Positions 47,801 through 61,481 of a stretch of 64,000 nucleotides of DNA are shown here, one piece after another (the first letter of the stretch is position 1; each line of letters opens with the position of its first letter). The stretch is taken from positions 992,001 through 1,056,000 of the forward strand of contig JALBUN010000048.1 in NCBI GenBank assembly GCA_025174535.1. The letters are read 5' to 3'. Position numbers and translations under genes: made by a program. Under the pieces are notes generated by a model. That model did not search any database. It saw only the letters and a program-made list of their open reading frames with translations, and had not been told where the DNA came from. This stretch comes from Cantharellus purpuraceus (lineage: Eukaryota; Basidiomycota; Agaricomycetes; Cantharellales; Hydnaceae).

Positions 47801-50800
47801 CTACTCGGAGAGGAAACAAGTACAAGAGGTTTTGATCGTACCATGAGGAGAGGTATGCTGGATGACGAAGCATTTTGGGAAGTTTGACTCGGAGGGGTTG
47901 ACGACACCACTGATGTCCATTCTCGGCTCGAAGATGAAGGTCCGAGTGAGGATCGGGTACCCGCCGGCATTGTGCGCGTTGTGGGAGTCGTACGCGGATC
48001 TGCAAGTTTACCAAGGTTCGGAGGAACGTTATGAGATGCAATGAAAGCGGTAAGAACAGGCGTCGGCATTCGTGTATCGATGCGTCGATGGAGTTGAATG
48101 CTGCAAGCAATGTGATTAGCAATGTCAATACATTGGCACTGCTGCATCATTGGTCACCTGCGTCTGGGTTCTTGGTCAACCAGTAGCGTGTCGATCCGAT
48201 AAAGTTGACAAAGCTGCCAAACAGATCAATGGCGTAGCAACATCAACTTCGACGCTCATGACACACCTCCTTAACAAACTTCCGTCGATTCTCCGGCATG
48301 TAAGGTAAAACCTGAGTCTTCTTGTCAGACGTTACAAACCTAAGTGAATACATCAATTTGTGAGTGAAAGTATCATAGTGAACTACGCACTCATTCAAAG
48401 TTTTCTCAACCAGCGTGACAAATTTCGTATTTGCCTTTCCGAAGGATGCTATGTCCTCTGAGTAAACGACATTTGTCTTGTCCATGGTGCCAGAGATACC
48501 CAAGGCTTCCGCCAGTCTAGCGTTGCGTTTCGCGATAGTACATTCATCTCGGCAGCGTAGTTGGGGTACCGTCCTGTCTTGATTGGAATCGCTTCTACCA
48601 CATAGACTGGGCTGTTGGAAACGTCCACAGGGACAAGCGAGCATGGCTATGGCGCTGCATGGTTCAGATTCGTTACACGCTGATGGAGCATGACATGGCA
48701 AAGGGCAAGGGTGATGGGCAGGAAGACTGTAATTGAGGGTGAGGTCAAGAACGTAAGCTTAATGCTACATCAGTATACGCACCATGATTTCCTAGGCTTT
48801 CCACAAACTGACGAGCAATCGCCGCAATTACCACTGTGGCAAAGTCTCTGACATCTATGAAAACCACAATCAAGCAACCTAGATCTGCACGTTAGTAAAT
48901 GGTGCTGGTGCGGTCAATATATACAAGCTGACTTTTCACATGACTGTCCGCATGATACTTTTTCTTGGGAGCATCTGACATTGCTGATATTCGATTTCCC
49001 ACAAGCGCAGCGCTTCGTAGTCAAAAAAGGACAAGGAGGACACTGGGAAGGTTCTTCATGACAAGTGTGTGCAGTCTTTGCATGTCCACAAGGCGGTGGT
49101 GGTTGTTCACATGGAAAGCTGCAGTTGATTCGTGTGCCACATGGAACTGGGGGAAAAATGACAGTGCGCCCACATCGACATACGAGCTATATGGGGATGA
49201 TCAGAAAGTGAATACGAGTCTATGGGATAACCTACTTCTTCAAAAGAGGATTGTAAGCAGGGAGGACATGGTCCTCGATGATCACGTTCCATGCATCTGT
49301 AGATACATCAAGTCTCACAAATGAAGCATGAAGACGGAGACACACTTATGCGATCCACAACCTAACATCTTGCCACAGACCAGATCGCATTCATGCCACA
49401 GCTTTTCTGCATCCTCCAACTCCATATCCATCAACCCGTGTTGCGGCCCATTTCTATTTTTCTTACTCTTCCCAACCTTACTTTTTGACATACCAGCCAA
49501 TGGACAGCAAGTTCTGAAACACTGATGGCGCCCACATAGGCGCAACGCCCCGCACACTTTATCGCATAGGACGTCTTCTCTGCCTTGAGCAATATCACTC
49601 TGACGCTCGTTACAAGGAATGAAACGGGTTGTTAATCCACAGCGACATGGCACAGTCACAGGAACGGAGCAAGGGGGGCACACTCCAAGATGGCCTGGAC
49701 AGCAAGATTATGTCAGCATCCAAGGAGATAACAGGTTCAGAAAACATACAGGTGGTAGAGCAACAATGGTTACAGCCTTGGAGGCGCTTTCCGCATGTCA
49801 TGTTGCAAGTAGGTATAGGATCATTGCATTTGGTACGTCGTTCGTTCGTAAGTTCTGTTAAAGCTTGCTTGCCGCATGGGCAGCTTAGCACCAAGATAGG
49901 ATCGAACAGGCATCGGGTTGCAGTTGGGGGGGGAATGTGACAGCTCTGCAATATCTTAGAGAGGGAAATGCTACATGAGTATTAAGTCAACATACTTTTG
50001 AACAAGCGTGGAGACCACAATCAAAAGGCCTGATAATCGATATTGTGAGCAAGTGGAAGCAGAGGAACATAGCAGCATACCTGTCACACTTGTTGCCGCA
50101 ATCATATCTTCCTTCCCATGTTGTTTCACGCCCGTTGTTATCAATAACGAGGGCTTGCTGCTTCGAAGACTTCCCTTCTCCACAACGAACTTCAGTAGTA
50201 TTTTTTCCACAGAAGCACTTGACAATTTCCGCTTCTGTACAAGGTTCACACTGTCCAGGATGACACTGCTTTTCGCAATAGTGGTTATCACAGAGTAAAG
50301 GTCGACCACAGGTTTGACCGCAAGAAAGGGAGGAGGCGGGTGCTGTGTATGAGCGGGCACATCGGATAGAAAGCACTGTTTTGTTACAGTGACAAGGTGG
50401 ATGAACTGTCAGGATACAAGGGGGGCATGGTCCTATATTAGTTGTGTAAGCTGCGCATAAAACTTTTGTAAGTGCATGTGCAAACCCGGATGACAGCTCA
50501 GCGGGCAGGGATGGTCACAAGAGGTCCTTCTACGGCTGCAAGCCATTCCGCAACTGCATAACGAAGTATAAACCAACGACTAGAAACAGAGGGGAGTGTA
50601 ATACCTATGAGGTGTTGCAATGCCTGGCTTAGGGTCTTTGACGGCCCCACAGAAACATCTGGTAAAAATACGTTAATAGCAAGTCGCAAAACGAAGCATA
50701 GAACAAAATGAAATCACTGATAGCTCCTAGGGACTTGGTTCCGCTTAGTCTGACAGCCTGGGCATCGCCAGTCTTCTTCCTCATTCACCTCCCTGGCAAC

Positions 50801-51538
50801 AAGAGCATCCCTGACCTCTTTGGTACTCTTTTTGGCCCATTCACGTACACACTTAAGGTGGAAAGAAGCCCAACAACATGTGGTGACGTCATCAGAAAAA
50901 GAACATGACCAGGTAGGTTGAGCAGGGTGCAATGGATTAAGGCAAATTGGACAATCTGGGTACGGTGGTGTCCTTAAAGAGTAGGTGAGCCGTATCGTTA
51001 AGCCGCTACTAGGTGGAGGGCTTGACGGTCGCCGCAAGGGCTGGGCATCACGAACATTACGCTGTGGTGTCAACTGAGAACCGAATTGGCCTCGTCGAGC
51101 ACGACCTTGGTTTCGTGGAGTTGCAGTAAATCGAGCTTCACTCCCGGGGGTACCAGAATGTGTCTCATCAGGTTTACGACCAAAACGCCTATTATAATTT
51201 GAGCCTTGGGAGGTGTCTTGAGGCATCCTAGAGGAGCTACGGCTGCCATCTAAAGTCCGTGAAGAGGTTGAATCCATCCCTACGCTTTCTGATTGGGTAA
51301 TGGACGGTTCCTGAGCCTGGATTGGGCGTCCTCGACGCCCTCCCTGGCCTTCTGATACGGGTGTACGAAGTTCATTGTCAGTAATAAGTGTACTCTGAGA
51401 CTGTTTGCGATCTCGCCCTCGATTTCGATTTCTGCCATGACGTGGAACATTTGGAGTTGTAACCAAGTCGCCACTCGACAACGTGGAAGAGCCGGTTGAT
51501 ATGGGAGGGTCTGGAGGATCTGGGGGTATGTTGGACAT
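47770..51538 (-). CDS. FAP1: NFX1/FAP1-type zinc-finger protein with R3H domain
   Basis: NFX1 family, linked to transcription repression and in yeast (Fap1) to the FKBP12-rapamycin pathway. Start MSNIPPDPPDPPISTG, Arg/Ser/Gly-rich N-terminus, then a RING-like PHD finger (DCPICLNPLHPAQPTWSC, CCWASFHLKCVREW, DWRCPGCQTKR). A long run of NFX1-type Cys repeats follows: SCGQTCGRPLLCDNHYCEKQ, CHPGQCEPCTEAE, VKCFCGKNTTEVRCGEG, LSCPCGKQALTELTNER, CGKRLQGCNHCC, CGLTTRFIPCNERQ and CGKMLGCGSHKC. The C-terminal R3H region is rebuilt across introns: YMPENRRKFVKE, LCQLYRIDTLLVDQEPRR, SIQLHRRIDTRMPTPVL. The ending SVRENWDSD lies in a tandem repeat. Twelve or more introns; not every border was fixed. Confidence 0.88.
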
Positions 51539-52389
51539 ATATCAAGAAGAGGAAACAGACGGGAATCTGACTGCTTTGGCTGAGTCAAATGCGGTGCCGA
51601 CCACCTCCCATGTTTACCTAATGCACTTTTCTAAGATATTCTATTTATACTGCCAAGCAACTTATGCAACAGCTGTTTTTGTTTGAGTATAGACGAGTGA
51701 GTTAATGCCCGAATACTTCTGACTAATCATTTATCATTGATGTCGTACTGTCTAGGTCAAGATGCTTATAAGAGAACTTGCTTGAGCTTACCCTAGGACT
51801 CGGTACTCAGTACTCAGTCCTTGGTACCTCAGCCAGCTTGCTCCGATTCCTTGCCTATGGGCCGTTGAAGCTTGATGTCCGGACATCGAATCTCGGCAAA
51901 AATCAAGCTGATGATTGCCGCACCTCCCATGCAGAGAGTTCCAACCGTATTATTGTCTGCGGCGCCAAAGTAAGCACTGCCTGTTTTTATTTGTCGCATT
52001 ATGCCTCACGATACTCTTCGACATATTTTTAGGGCCTGCATTGATCGCGCCCTGATCAATTTCATATGTTTGATTGGTTCCCAAAGGAGACATCAACATG
52101 AAAGAGTCTGCCAAAGAGGAACCTGGTCTCGACATACACTGTACAACGATGTAGCAGGCGTCAGCACTCCCTCCCTCCATTTATATTCACTCTGTATATA
52201 ACTGACCGTGTGGACGCACGTTCCATGTATCTAACAACAAGCGAATTGACAGGCTTGTCGCAATTTCTCCTCCCCGACTTTCTAATTAACCAATGGACCG
52301 TTAAGGTCACATTGAGAAGCTACCCACTGCAGCTGCTTACGCCTCTCAGCAATAACACTTGTCATGTGGAATAATACAATGCTTGGTAT
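51539..52389. other. Intergenic, NFX1-type gene upstream / APL4 downstream
   Basis: About 850 bp. Contains a small run of ACTCGGTACTCAGT-like repeats near 51800. No gene supported. Confidence 0.35.
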
Positions 52390-55300
52390 CTACTGGCCAG
52401 TTGTCAACCCCTGGGGAAATCCTGAGAAGTCTACTTGGTCTTGAATGGCTTGGCCACCTATTGTGAAGGAAATGCGAAGTCGTAGTCGCACTTGAGCCTG
52501 TGTACGAATAAGCCACTATGACACATTACAAGTAAACAGACACACGTACTCCCGCTGGCGCCACCACCCTCATTTGCTGCGTTTCTGTTGCTCCTGGATT
52601 GATCTGTGGACTAGACATGGGTAGCATCTGAAGTTGTTGTGTCTGTGATAGCATCTCGAAGTAAATCAACAGGTGAATGATCACCGAAAGTACATACTTT
52701 GGGTACAGCAGCTTGAAAGTTGAGACCAATTGCTGGGGTCGACCCTGTTACTTGAAACTTCGCCAAGATGTTGACCACTCCTGGTTTGCCAGCTAATACC
52801 TGTGGTGTTAAAGTGATCTTTAATTCGTGTTTGTCGTAGGCTGTATATGCTGCGAATCTTGACACTGTGGGTGGAGGCGGCGCAGCGGCAGGTGATATTG
52901 TATCAAACAACGACGAAGTCACAGATGGCTGAATCGCATGGGTCGACACATTCACGGAAGGCGTTTGAGTATTTCCGGTTGATGAATCGAATAATCCGAG
53001 AATGTCATCAATGGCGCTCTTTTGTGGTTTGCCAGGGGGGGCAGAAGACTGGGAAGCTGAGCCAGGAGACAAGCCGAACATGGATGCGAGATCTCCCTGT
53101 GCTCCTTTCTGGCCGCTTATTGAAGTCGTGGCCGCTGGTGCATCGTCTAGATCAATCATCTAAAGAACATACATCGGTTAAGAAGTCAAAGGGCATCAGT
53201 AGATAGCGTACATCGGCGTCTGTCCGTAGTGAGCCGACTGGCTTGTTTTCGCTCACTGCATATATAGCTAAGTAAAACCCACAAAAGGAAAACGAGCTTC
53301 CCTCACCGACTCCGATGACAGTTGCCTTTAGCTCGGGAGCCGGCATTCGTTCAAGTACGCCAACAAATATTTCCCCTTGATTGAATAGACTCGCAAACTC
53401 CACAGAACGTTGTTGTATTTCAAGCTCTGGACTTGTCGAAAAGCCACTCAACATAACAACTATGCGTTCCCTCTGCGCACCAGTGGTGCGTGGTCGACTC
53501 GACAGCTTGGTTAAGGAAGTGAGGACAAATTGCCGGGTTAGGTAATTGGCGTAGGGCGACTGTAGGACATTCTCAAACAAGTCAACAATATCAGAATCAC
53601 GGATCTGGAGACCAAGGTAGGTCATGAATCTTGTCAGTCTGCAGATCCTAGAAGCACATACTGGTTTGGCATCTTCTTCTTCTACTATGCCAGTCTCTAA
53701 CATAATTTCACTATATTCGCCAATGACCCAGACGGCAGCGATCGTGAGAGATTCTTGGGACACGTCTGCCTGGAGGGCTGTGTACAATCGGGACGCGGTG
53801 TATGCTTGCAATTCAGGGGTGTGCGCCACAAGGCGAATGAAACTTGATAAGACCTCTTCTCGAACGTAATTTCCAGCCTGGTCCGTTAAGGGCGTTGTCA
53901 GGATAGGCGAAATTATGTTAGCAGAGATAACGCACAAGCTTAAGTACCCGAAGAACAGTATCAATATGCCAGCGCTTGTTAGGTGCAAAGCGTTCCGCAG
54001 CTTGACAAATTTGCGTTGTCATGGCAAGCTTGAATTCATTGTCTGCAACCTCCAGAAATGCGAGAAGCTCTCGGATAAGTATTCGGACATTGTTCTCTTG
54101 AACAAGGGCATAGGAAAGCTCCAAAGCTCGCCGTCGTATAGATATGTCGCCATCTCGGAGGCAATCCAGAATCGTATTGCGGTGCCGAAGTACAGCATTA
54201 GTGTCCATTGCGACTACCTTATTCAAGGTGTGAAGAGCAACATAACTGCTTGAGCTGTCAGAAGGGCAAAGTTCGCAGAGAAAAGATTCAGACATTACCG
54301 GATATTGTTATCTCGATTACTGAGAAATTTCCCTAGGATATTGATGGCCATCACTCTTAAACCACTATCCGCCTCGATCTCAAGGACAGTCAACACTGTC
54401 TCGTAAAGAATGGAGTTTCCAACATTCTTACTTGACTCGGTATTGGTGGCAACTTGAGCAAGAATGTCATTCATAGTCTCGCTAGCTCGTTCATCCCCTC
54501 GACCGAGTAGTCGCAGGAGGCGGAGTACTTTGACTTGCAAAAATGGATCGGTGATGCCAGAGACATCATGCTCTGGGCTATATCCTGTGGTCACCAACGA
54601 CTTGAGCTGGCGAACTAGAATCGGAACAGCCTGAAGAGGTGAATGAGACTACATCATTGCACGTTGAGATACCGTATACAATCGACAAACATTGCGAAAT
54701 TCGTCAAGACAACTTGGCTCCGTCTGGCACATTTCCGTGATCAGCGTTATTCCGGACAGAAGAACGCCATGATTCCGATCGGCTAGCAAGTTCTTGGCTT
54801 TCGAAATGAAATGGTCGATGAGTTCTGGTACTTTACGAACTATTCGAAGGGCACACAAAGCAGCCTGAGGGGATCGAGTGAGCGAATAACCCTAAGGACA
54901 ATATAGCGCATGAACCTTTTTCCGAATGTATGTGTTGCTTGAACCCAATAATTTCTCCACTTCATTGCATAAATCTCTTGACATCTCCTCGGATGAAATG
55001 TTTGCAAAGGTACACAGCGCCAGGCCTACGGCATACATATTGGAATGGTTCATGTCACTTGAGGCGTTTAGGCTTTATGAGGAGAAAGACTGGTGAGGGA
55101 CACACTTTTTGAGAGAGTTTGTGACTAGAGTAAGAACCTCTTGATTCTCGTCTAGCAGCAACATAATACCTAGATAACCCAGGCGTTTGTCTGAGAATCG
55201 AGGACTCGCCACTAGCTTGAGGCATTCAATTTGGCCAAAGTGGGCAGGATAACCTAGCATGTGAATATATAATAGCTTGGCTATGCTGTTGTGTCGTGCA

Positions 55301-55537
55301 AACGAATCCTCCTCCCTAAAGGAGGTTCGAATGGAAGCAGACTCCTTCTGAATGAGGTTCCGCTCATCGGCTAAAGTCTACAAAGCAGAGAGAATTCTTG
55401 AGCGGGAAGTCAGATCTGTTGCAAGGTTTATCCCACCTTACATGCTCGAATTGCCTTGATGAGGGCTGTGTGTAGGGGTTAGGAGGATGATATCATATTC
55501 TGAGCATAATACTACCTTTCAGATTGTGATACACCAT
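52390..55537 (-). CDS. APL4: AP-1 adaptor complex subunit gamma
   Basis: Large subunit of the clathrin adaptor AP-1 at the trans-Golgi and endosomes. Start [17 protein letters not shown]; the trunk includes [149 protein letters not shown]. The hinge is Ser/Gln-rich ([10 protein letters not shown]). The C-terminal gamma-ear has [31 protein letters not shown] and [13 protein letters not shown], ending QGLTTGQ. About ten introns. Upstream on the same strand, 180 bp away, LIG4 ends. Confidence 0.93.
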
Positions 55538-55716
55538 TACCGCCGCGGGCCACTTCTTGTTCAAATGTAAGTGACTTGCAGCGTGATGTCAATGTTTACT
55601 GTCACAAATGGCAGTCACAGAAGTCACCGAAATTCAAAATCCAATTCGCTGAAATTACAATACTACAATATTCCTACACTATTTCACCAAATACAGCGGT
55701 ACTCTGACACTCAACT

Positions 55717-58700
55717 TTATGAGAAATGCCCCTCATCAAGAAGGGTCCCTTCCGCTATAGAAGATGCTACCCAGTCTGTCATAATGACATGACGCCGCTT
55801 CGACCTTTGGGTAGAGCTGAGATGGCAACCACAAAGGGACAAAAGACTCACTTTGACGTCTTGCGCAACAGCTGAATGCGTCGACTCTCATCCCGTTTAT
55901 CGTACAGGATATGCGTGAGCTTCAGGTCATCTAGATCAGCGATCACGCCGCCATGCCTGATAAGTTCATGTTGTACGTCTCGCAAGCTATCACACCTGGT
56001 AAGTGCGGTGTTCTTTGGCGAATAACAAAATCACATGTATACCTCTCTTCGATCTCTGCTCCCCACCTACGGTTGCCGTCGACCAACAGCTCGTGTTTCC
56101 TTGCGTTATTCGCAGTGTCAAGATAAAAGCAACTTATTGTTCGATTAAACTTGCTGCGTTATTAGGTGTGGACATGACGTACAGGTGTTTAAAGAGCACA
56201 TCTTGATCATATTCCATGGCAGACTCATTACCCATGGTGACATCGACATCCTTCGTCTCATCGCGCCCCGGTACTAGGGACTGACCATCCTGTTGCGACT
56301 TTCACGCTCAGAAGTCAAAAGACGTTTCAAACAACCACATATAGGTTCAAATTACCATATGTTGGACGGAATCATCATTCGGCATAAGTTTCCTGCCGAA
56401 TTCATTCGTATCGGACTGCTCAGTGTCGTCGTCTTGTATGTCCAGGTTGTCTGAATCATAATCAATCGTTTCCTCCTCTGGGGCTTCACGAATAGTCTCA
56501 GCATCTTGCGTGATCTTCTTGGTTTCGGGCAACTCGATCCATTCGCTGTGCCTCCCTTCTTCCTGGCTCGTCTTTACGCCCTCTTGCACTGCAGGCTGCT
56601 CTGGTGAACGATTGCCAGTAGGAATGTCAATTGCGTGAGATATATCGGGTTCATGTATACCATAATCGTCCTCAAGTTGGCGAACGTCCGTAGCATGGAA
56701 AAAATACCTATTTCAGTGAATCTGTTGAAGTTCGAAAAGAAATCCCTAAACAGTGCGCACACACCGCTTCTTAAGAGGCAAGCGTTCTTCTCTTGCAACT
56801 GATTCTCTTATCCATGTTGATCTGATGATGTCTAACTGTCCTTTGTTGATGATCGAAGCAATGGATGGAGCTGCAATACTTTCATACGACCATCCGAAAA
56901 TTCGAGTGGCGACTTACGTGTCGTATTACCATCATACACTATTAATGAAGTGTCCTTTCGGGGTAACTGCGAGTAGTCACCGCCATGAGTAAATATTCTG
57001 ATCACGAATAAGGAGACTTTAATGTGTGTTAAACTCATTCTGAGATCCAGCAGACTCACAGTGTTTCGAGTTCGTTTTTATCTCGCTTTGCATTTGGAGA
57101 CTTCGGATCAGGTGTAACTTCTGTAAAGGTGTTGAAGGATGACAATGGAATCCACGTGGCTGGACACTCACGAAATTTCATGCCTTCGAATATGGAAGAC
57201 TTCACATCGATACCCTTGAGGTTTGCTCCTTGAAATTGGGTTAGAACGACAGGCTGTACCATGGTTAGTATGCTAATCGACTGATTCATTAATCCCTTGA
57301 CCTTCTTGTGGTTCCCTTTGCGTTTTTTCTGACCCCCCCTGATATCACATCATTAGTAGCCTTGCGATAGGAATGGTTGGAATCTCACCCTGAGTCTGCT
57401 GTCTTTCTCTTCCTCGCACTTTGAATACTCTCGAAAAGCGCTAAATAGCAGCTACAAAATGACTGAAAATCCTTTGACCATCAAACGCGCACCTGTAGCC
57501 GTTAAACAATCCTCCACCGAAAGATCATCGCGGATGCCTAATGCCCGAGGGAACCGCATAGTAAGATTGAGGTGATATTGATCTGTATGAGTATGATGAG
57601 TTGAATAGCAGATGTTGAATGACTAAAGCTGATTACCAGAAGTAACGATCTCTGCTGCTTTTACTTTAAGTACGAACGAGCTGGCGATGGGGTATCAAGT
57701 AGCAAAATGCATCAAACCAATATAATCACTCACTCTGCGGGGTCCAAATATACGTCCCCCTTGTCCTCGTTTCCTTTTTTTGATGTCTGGAAAAACGAAG
57801 GAGGATCGTCCTTAATCCATGGTTTCCATGGCTTTGCTCGTAGCCAGACAAAGTCGGAGAACGAGAGACCAGAACCTATTCGAACAAACGAACTATATCT
57901 GGAAGCGTCTGAGTCAAAGGTATGAGAGTTAAGATAGATTTAAGTGTGCACTTTGGTTCGTCGTCATCACTATCCAGTTCACGGTCGTCACGCACAGCAC
58001 AAATGAGAGTCGATACTCCTCCACCCCGCTTGCCTGAACCCCAATTGCCAGCTGAGTATAAACATTAGATCTCCAACAGGAACCCCGTGGCAGGGATTGG
58101 AGTTACCGACGACGAGCACGTCAACCGTTTCTCCCATATTGTCCTACGTCCGATGTTAGGCTGCTCTTGCTGAAGAATGGGTGTCAAGCACAAACTTACC
58201 ATGTACTCGGGTTTCACCTATTCAATCCTCGTGGTCAAGACCGTGATATCGAAACCACCACAGCATAACTAACACACCTTGATGAAGTCAATATTTCGGC
58301 CATTCAGCGTATAGCTCGCATCCGGACGTTTAAGTATTAGTCCCTCGCCCCTTCCTCAGGTCTATCAGCGATGGTTTCACGGAAACAAGGTGTGCTAACT
58401 TGTCCTCTATAATCTCATCCATTCTCATGCGGACATCCTTGGCAGTCTTTCCAACAAATTCTTGGACATATTCAATCCGTCCCTGTACCTCAGACACGTG
58501 CTTTCGCATGAGTCCCTTCCTAATACGAAGGGTCTTAGTGACCAGAGACCCTCCATTGAGGAAGAGAACATCGAAAATTTTAACTGAAGCTTTGTCAACC
58601 AAGAAGTCAAAGGACAAAATTTAAAGACTAACAGCAGGGACGGGGTCTCAATTCCTTCTGGGACTTGTCGAGTGCGGCCGTCTTGAGGCTGCCGAATGGG

Positions 58701-60131
58701 AGATGACGCTCTGTAATAGGATCCCAGACCAGCATTTCTCCATCAAGGATGATGCTTGTAATGATGGAGAGAGGAAGGTTAGAAGCACCCAACATAAGGC
58801 GTGAGGGCATTCACCTATGAACGCCGTTGAACACTTGGTCGATATAGGGCGTTAAGCTACCTTCCCCAACGGTTTTCCCGTATAAATATGTGTAGTCTTT
58901 GCCTTTTCTGATAGCAATCATGATGCCGTTCAAGCGCAGCTTCACTAGCACTTACCGAGAACAGTAGAAGTACTGATCATCCTTTTTGTGCAACTGCATT
59001 CTTTCACCGTCTAGTTTTTCTTCGATTATGAAGTCTTTACCACCCATGAGCTTGACTGTGTCTTCAATACGCTTTGTCGGACGTTTGCAAAGCATTGGCG
59101 CAAACGCCTGAAAGAGATGGGCTGTTTTCTCGTCGTCATTGAGCCTTTTCATCGGATTGTCGAGCTCGTAAGCGACGCGTCTTAAGTCCGAACATGTGTT
59201 GAATAAGGCCATTGCATCCTCATGAAACACAGAAAGAACTGTTGTTTCCTTCACAGAGATGATAAGGTCTAAGTAACAGTTCAGCATTCGCATGTGCAAC
59301 AAGAGCCCTTGGTAAGTGACCTTTGAGGATAACCCGTACAATCCAGCGCTGTTCTGCTGGTGTGCAATTGTTGTATATAGCGGTCATTATGGTCGTTTGT
59401 TGGTCTCTTATAATGACGAGTCAATAACAAAGACTAGGACGTCGAAGCCTGTTGCACACATTTTCCCTCCGGCCTTTGAAAGTTCATCAAGAAGATTGTT
59501 GAGCCTATCGATCGTCAAAGTGCCTTCCATGACATTGGACCTCTTGGAGATAACTTCATATAAAACCATTGGGAAATCCCCAGCCATCTTCTATCAGTTA
59601 TGTATCCTGAATGAGACTTTGAATGTGGCATGAGAGAAATACACCTGCATCTTTTTCCGAAGGTTTCTTCCAATTTAACAAGCGAACAGCATCTTCGTCC
59701 TTTGCATTCAACGGTATTATACGGATATATATCTTTGCTAATGTCTTTTCCTTCACGTTGTAAACGGCGCGTTCACGATCTTTCTGAAACAGGTGGAGCC
59801 ACGTTAATACAAGTTTGCGAGATGAAATAGCAGCGTACCTGAGGCAACAGGAGACGAAGCACAGGATGCAAATCTGGACCAACCTCCTCGCGCCATTTCT
59901 GAGAATAATAATCAGCGGCAGACTCACGGACCACCAAAGACTCACTGTGAACCACTTTGCAAGAAGCTTTCTTCTTAACTCGTGTTTGCTTTCGCGGCTC
60001 AACTTCTCGTATAGGCCGGAGAGTGCTCCAAAGGGTGGGTACCTTCCCGTGTTGACAGGGATAGGTTTGTCATAAGATCTCTCTTCTTCGGTGTCTGGTA
60101 TGTTAGTAAGTGGCGGGGAGAGCGGTGGCAT
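55717..60131 (-). CDS. LIG4: DNA ligase IV (non-homologous end joining)
   Basis: ATP-dependent ligase that joins double-strand breaks in NHEJ with XRCC4/Lif1. Start MPPLSPPLTNIPDTEEERSY; N-terminal DNA-binding domain (GALSGLYEKLSRESKHELRR, VYNVKEKTLAKIYIRIIPL). The adenylation motif is EEKLDGERMQLHKK, with the KLDGER lysine as nucleophile. Further motifs: ILDGEMLVWDP, FDVLFLNGGSLVTKTLRIRK, GLILKRPDASYTLNG and FIKVKPEYMDNMGETVDVLV. OB-fold pieces follow (FVRIGSGLSFSDFVWL). Two BRCT domains end the protein: GANLKGIDVKSSIFEGMKF with INKGQLDIIRSTWIRES, and a second with GVIADLDDLKLTHILYD, MTDWVASSIAEGTLLDEGHF. Fifteen or so introns; some small ones are approximate. Confidence 0.9.
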
Positions 60132-60604
60132 GGTAAAAGCTGGTGGCGTCGTGTCACGTGAACGCGTCGCGGCTCGCGATATTGGTTAAACACCTTATCC
60201 GAACCAACTTATTTGAGTCACGCGTCGTACGTGTTTAGAACATGAATACATGAAGCTAGCTTTTGTGCTCTCAGTATGTACACTGAATTTTGGAAGGAAT
60301 CATTGCTGAAGGAACTACAAAGGTTATGTAAAGGCTGAAGACGGCAGTCATGCAGCATGTAAACATTAATGGTAGCCTACCAATCCCATCTGATTTATCT
60401 GTCTCACCTTCTGGTGAACGCAGAACATATAGCATCATTGCTCCTGACTCCAGAGGAGACACATTGAGTAACTCGGGTTCCATTAATGAACCATACACAA
60501 CGATGCATATATAGATAAGCATGGACACCGGCCCCATCTATTGATCAGTAACACATGACATACGCTACTCCGTGGCAGCTGCACATCCAAATCAGAGCTA
60601 TCAG
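60132..60604. other. Intergenic, LIG4 upstream / TMA16 downstream
   Basis: About 470 bp. It should hold the LIG4 promoter (a CACGTGAACGCG segment lies near 60155). The minus-strand open frame 60271-60537 is hydrophobic but unsupported. Confidence 0.35.
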
Positions 60605-61411
60605 TCAGTCAGCTGCCGTTGCAGCTGGTCCATTGTCCATTGTCTGCATGGTGCTCGCATACCTGTCCGAAGAATTGAAGACGACCCCTTCATCTTGCAA
60701 GGATTCTATCGTGTCTTCCATATTTACATCTCCAAGCTGAAAAAGCGACTGGTGTTTCCCAGGTCTACTGACCACCGCACTAGTGGGATTCTCCGAATTT
60801 ATTCGAATAAATCGCAGTAAGTCGATGTATCCCACACCAGTTTGTCCCCAGCGTCGAAACAATGCTACGTTAAGAGGGTGGGTGATATCCGGCACTTCTG
60901 TTGGATGTATTGATATTTTGTCAATCAAGTCATGAGTGGTTAAACTGTATTGAACGGATCACACCTAAGCCTGTCCGGTAATCTTCTGCTTCTCGTAATA
61001 TAATTTCCTCGAGTGTCATCTGCCGTGCACTCTTTGGTCGCCCTTTACGACGAGTAGATTGTTCAATCTGCAATGCGACATCATGCCGTTTCAACCAAAC
61101 ATCCCGCACAATGTCATGCAGCGTCGCCAAGGTCACGGCCGAGGCATCAGGGGGAATTGCATGATAAAAGAAAACAAATTTATCAGCTGTACATGATATT
61201 AACAATATGCTCGAAAAGATTGACCATCATGCAGTTCACCTTTAGCTGTTTCTTTTTTTGACTTTTTAATTGCAGTCGAAGCTAGTCTGGACTTCCTTAG
61301 CTGTGCTCGCTGTAGTTGACCGGCCTTGCGAGACTGTGGATGAAAGACCTTCTCTCTTTTTCCTTGCGTTTTGCTCTTTGAGTTCGTGGCGTTCGGTGTG
61401 GTCGGGGACAT
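60605..61411 (-). CDS. TMA16: Translation machinery-associated protein Tma16
   Basis: Pre-60S ribosome-associated protein. Three exons join: MSPTTPNATNSKSKTQ, then KREKVFHPQSRKAGQLQRAQ with RKSRLASTAIKK; KFVFFYHAIPPDASAVTLAT, LHDIVRDVWLKRHDVALQIE, RRKGRPKSARQMTLEEI and LREAEDYRTGL; then EVPDITHPLNVALFRRWGQT, YIDLLRFIRINSENP and AVVSRPGK. The FHPxSRKAGQL, RRKGRPKS and VALFRRW blocks are diagnostic. It shares a 70-bp promoter with BUD6. Confidence 0.94.
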
Positions 61412-61481
61412 GTCTGTCTACGGCGCTAAATTTGCACCCGTCGTGCTCAAACTATACTATTCCTAAGCTACGCCTTTTTCT
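61412..61481. promoter_or_regulatory. Bidirectional promoter, TMA16 / BUD6
   Basis: 70 bp between divergent start codons. It contains CTATACTATTCC and a pyrimidine tract next to the BUD6 start. Confidence 0.4.

Noticed and set aside
60271..60537. Hydrophobic minus-strand open frame
   Set aside because: It lies between LIG4 and TMA16 with no family similarity and no splice partners.
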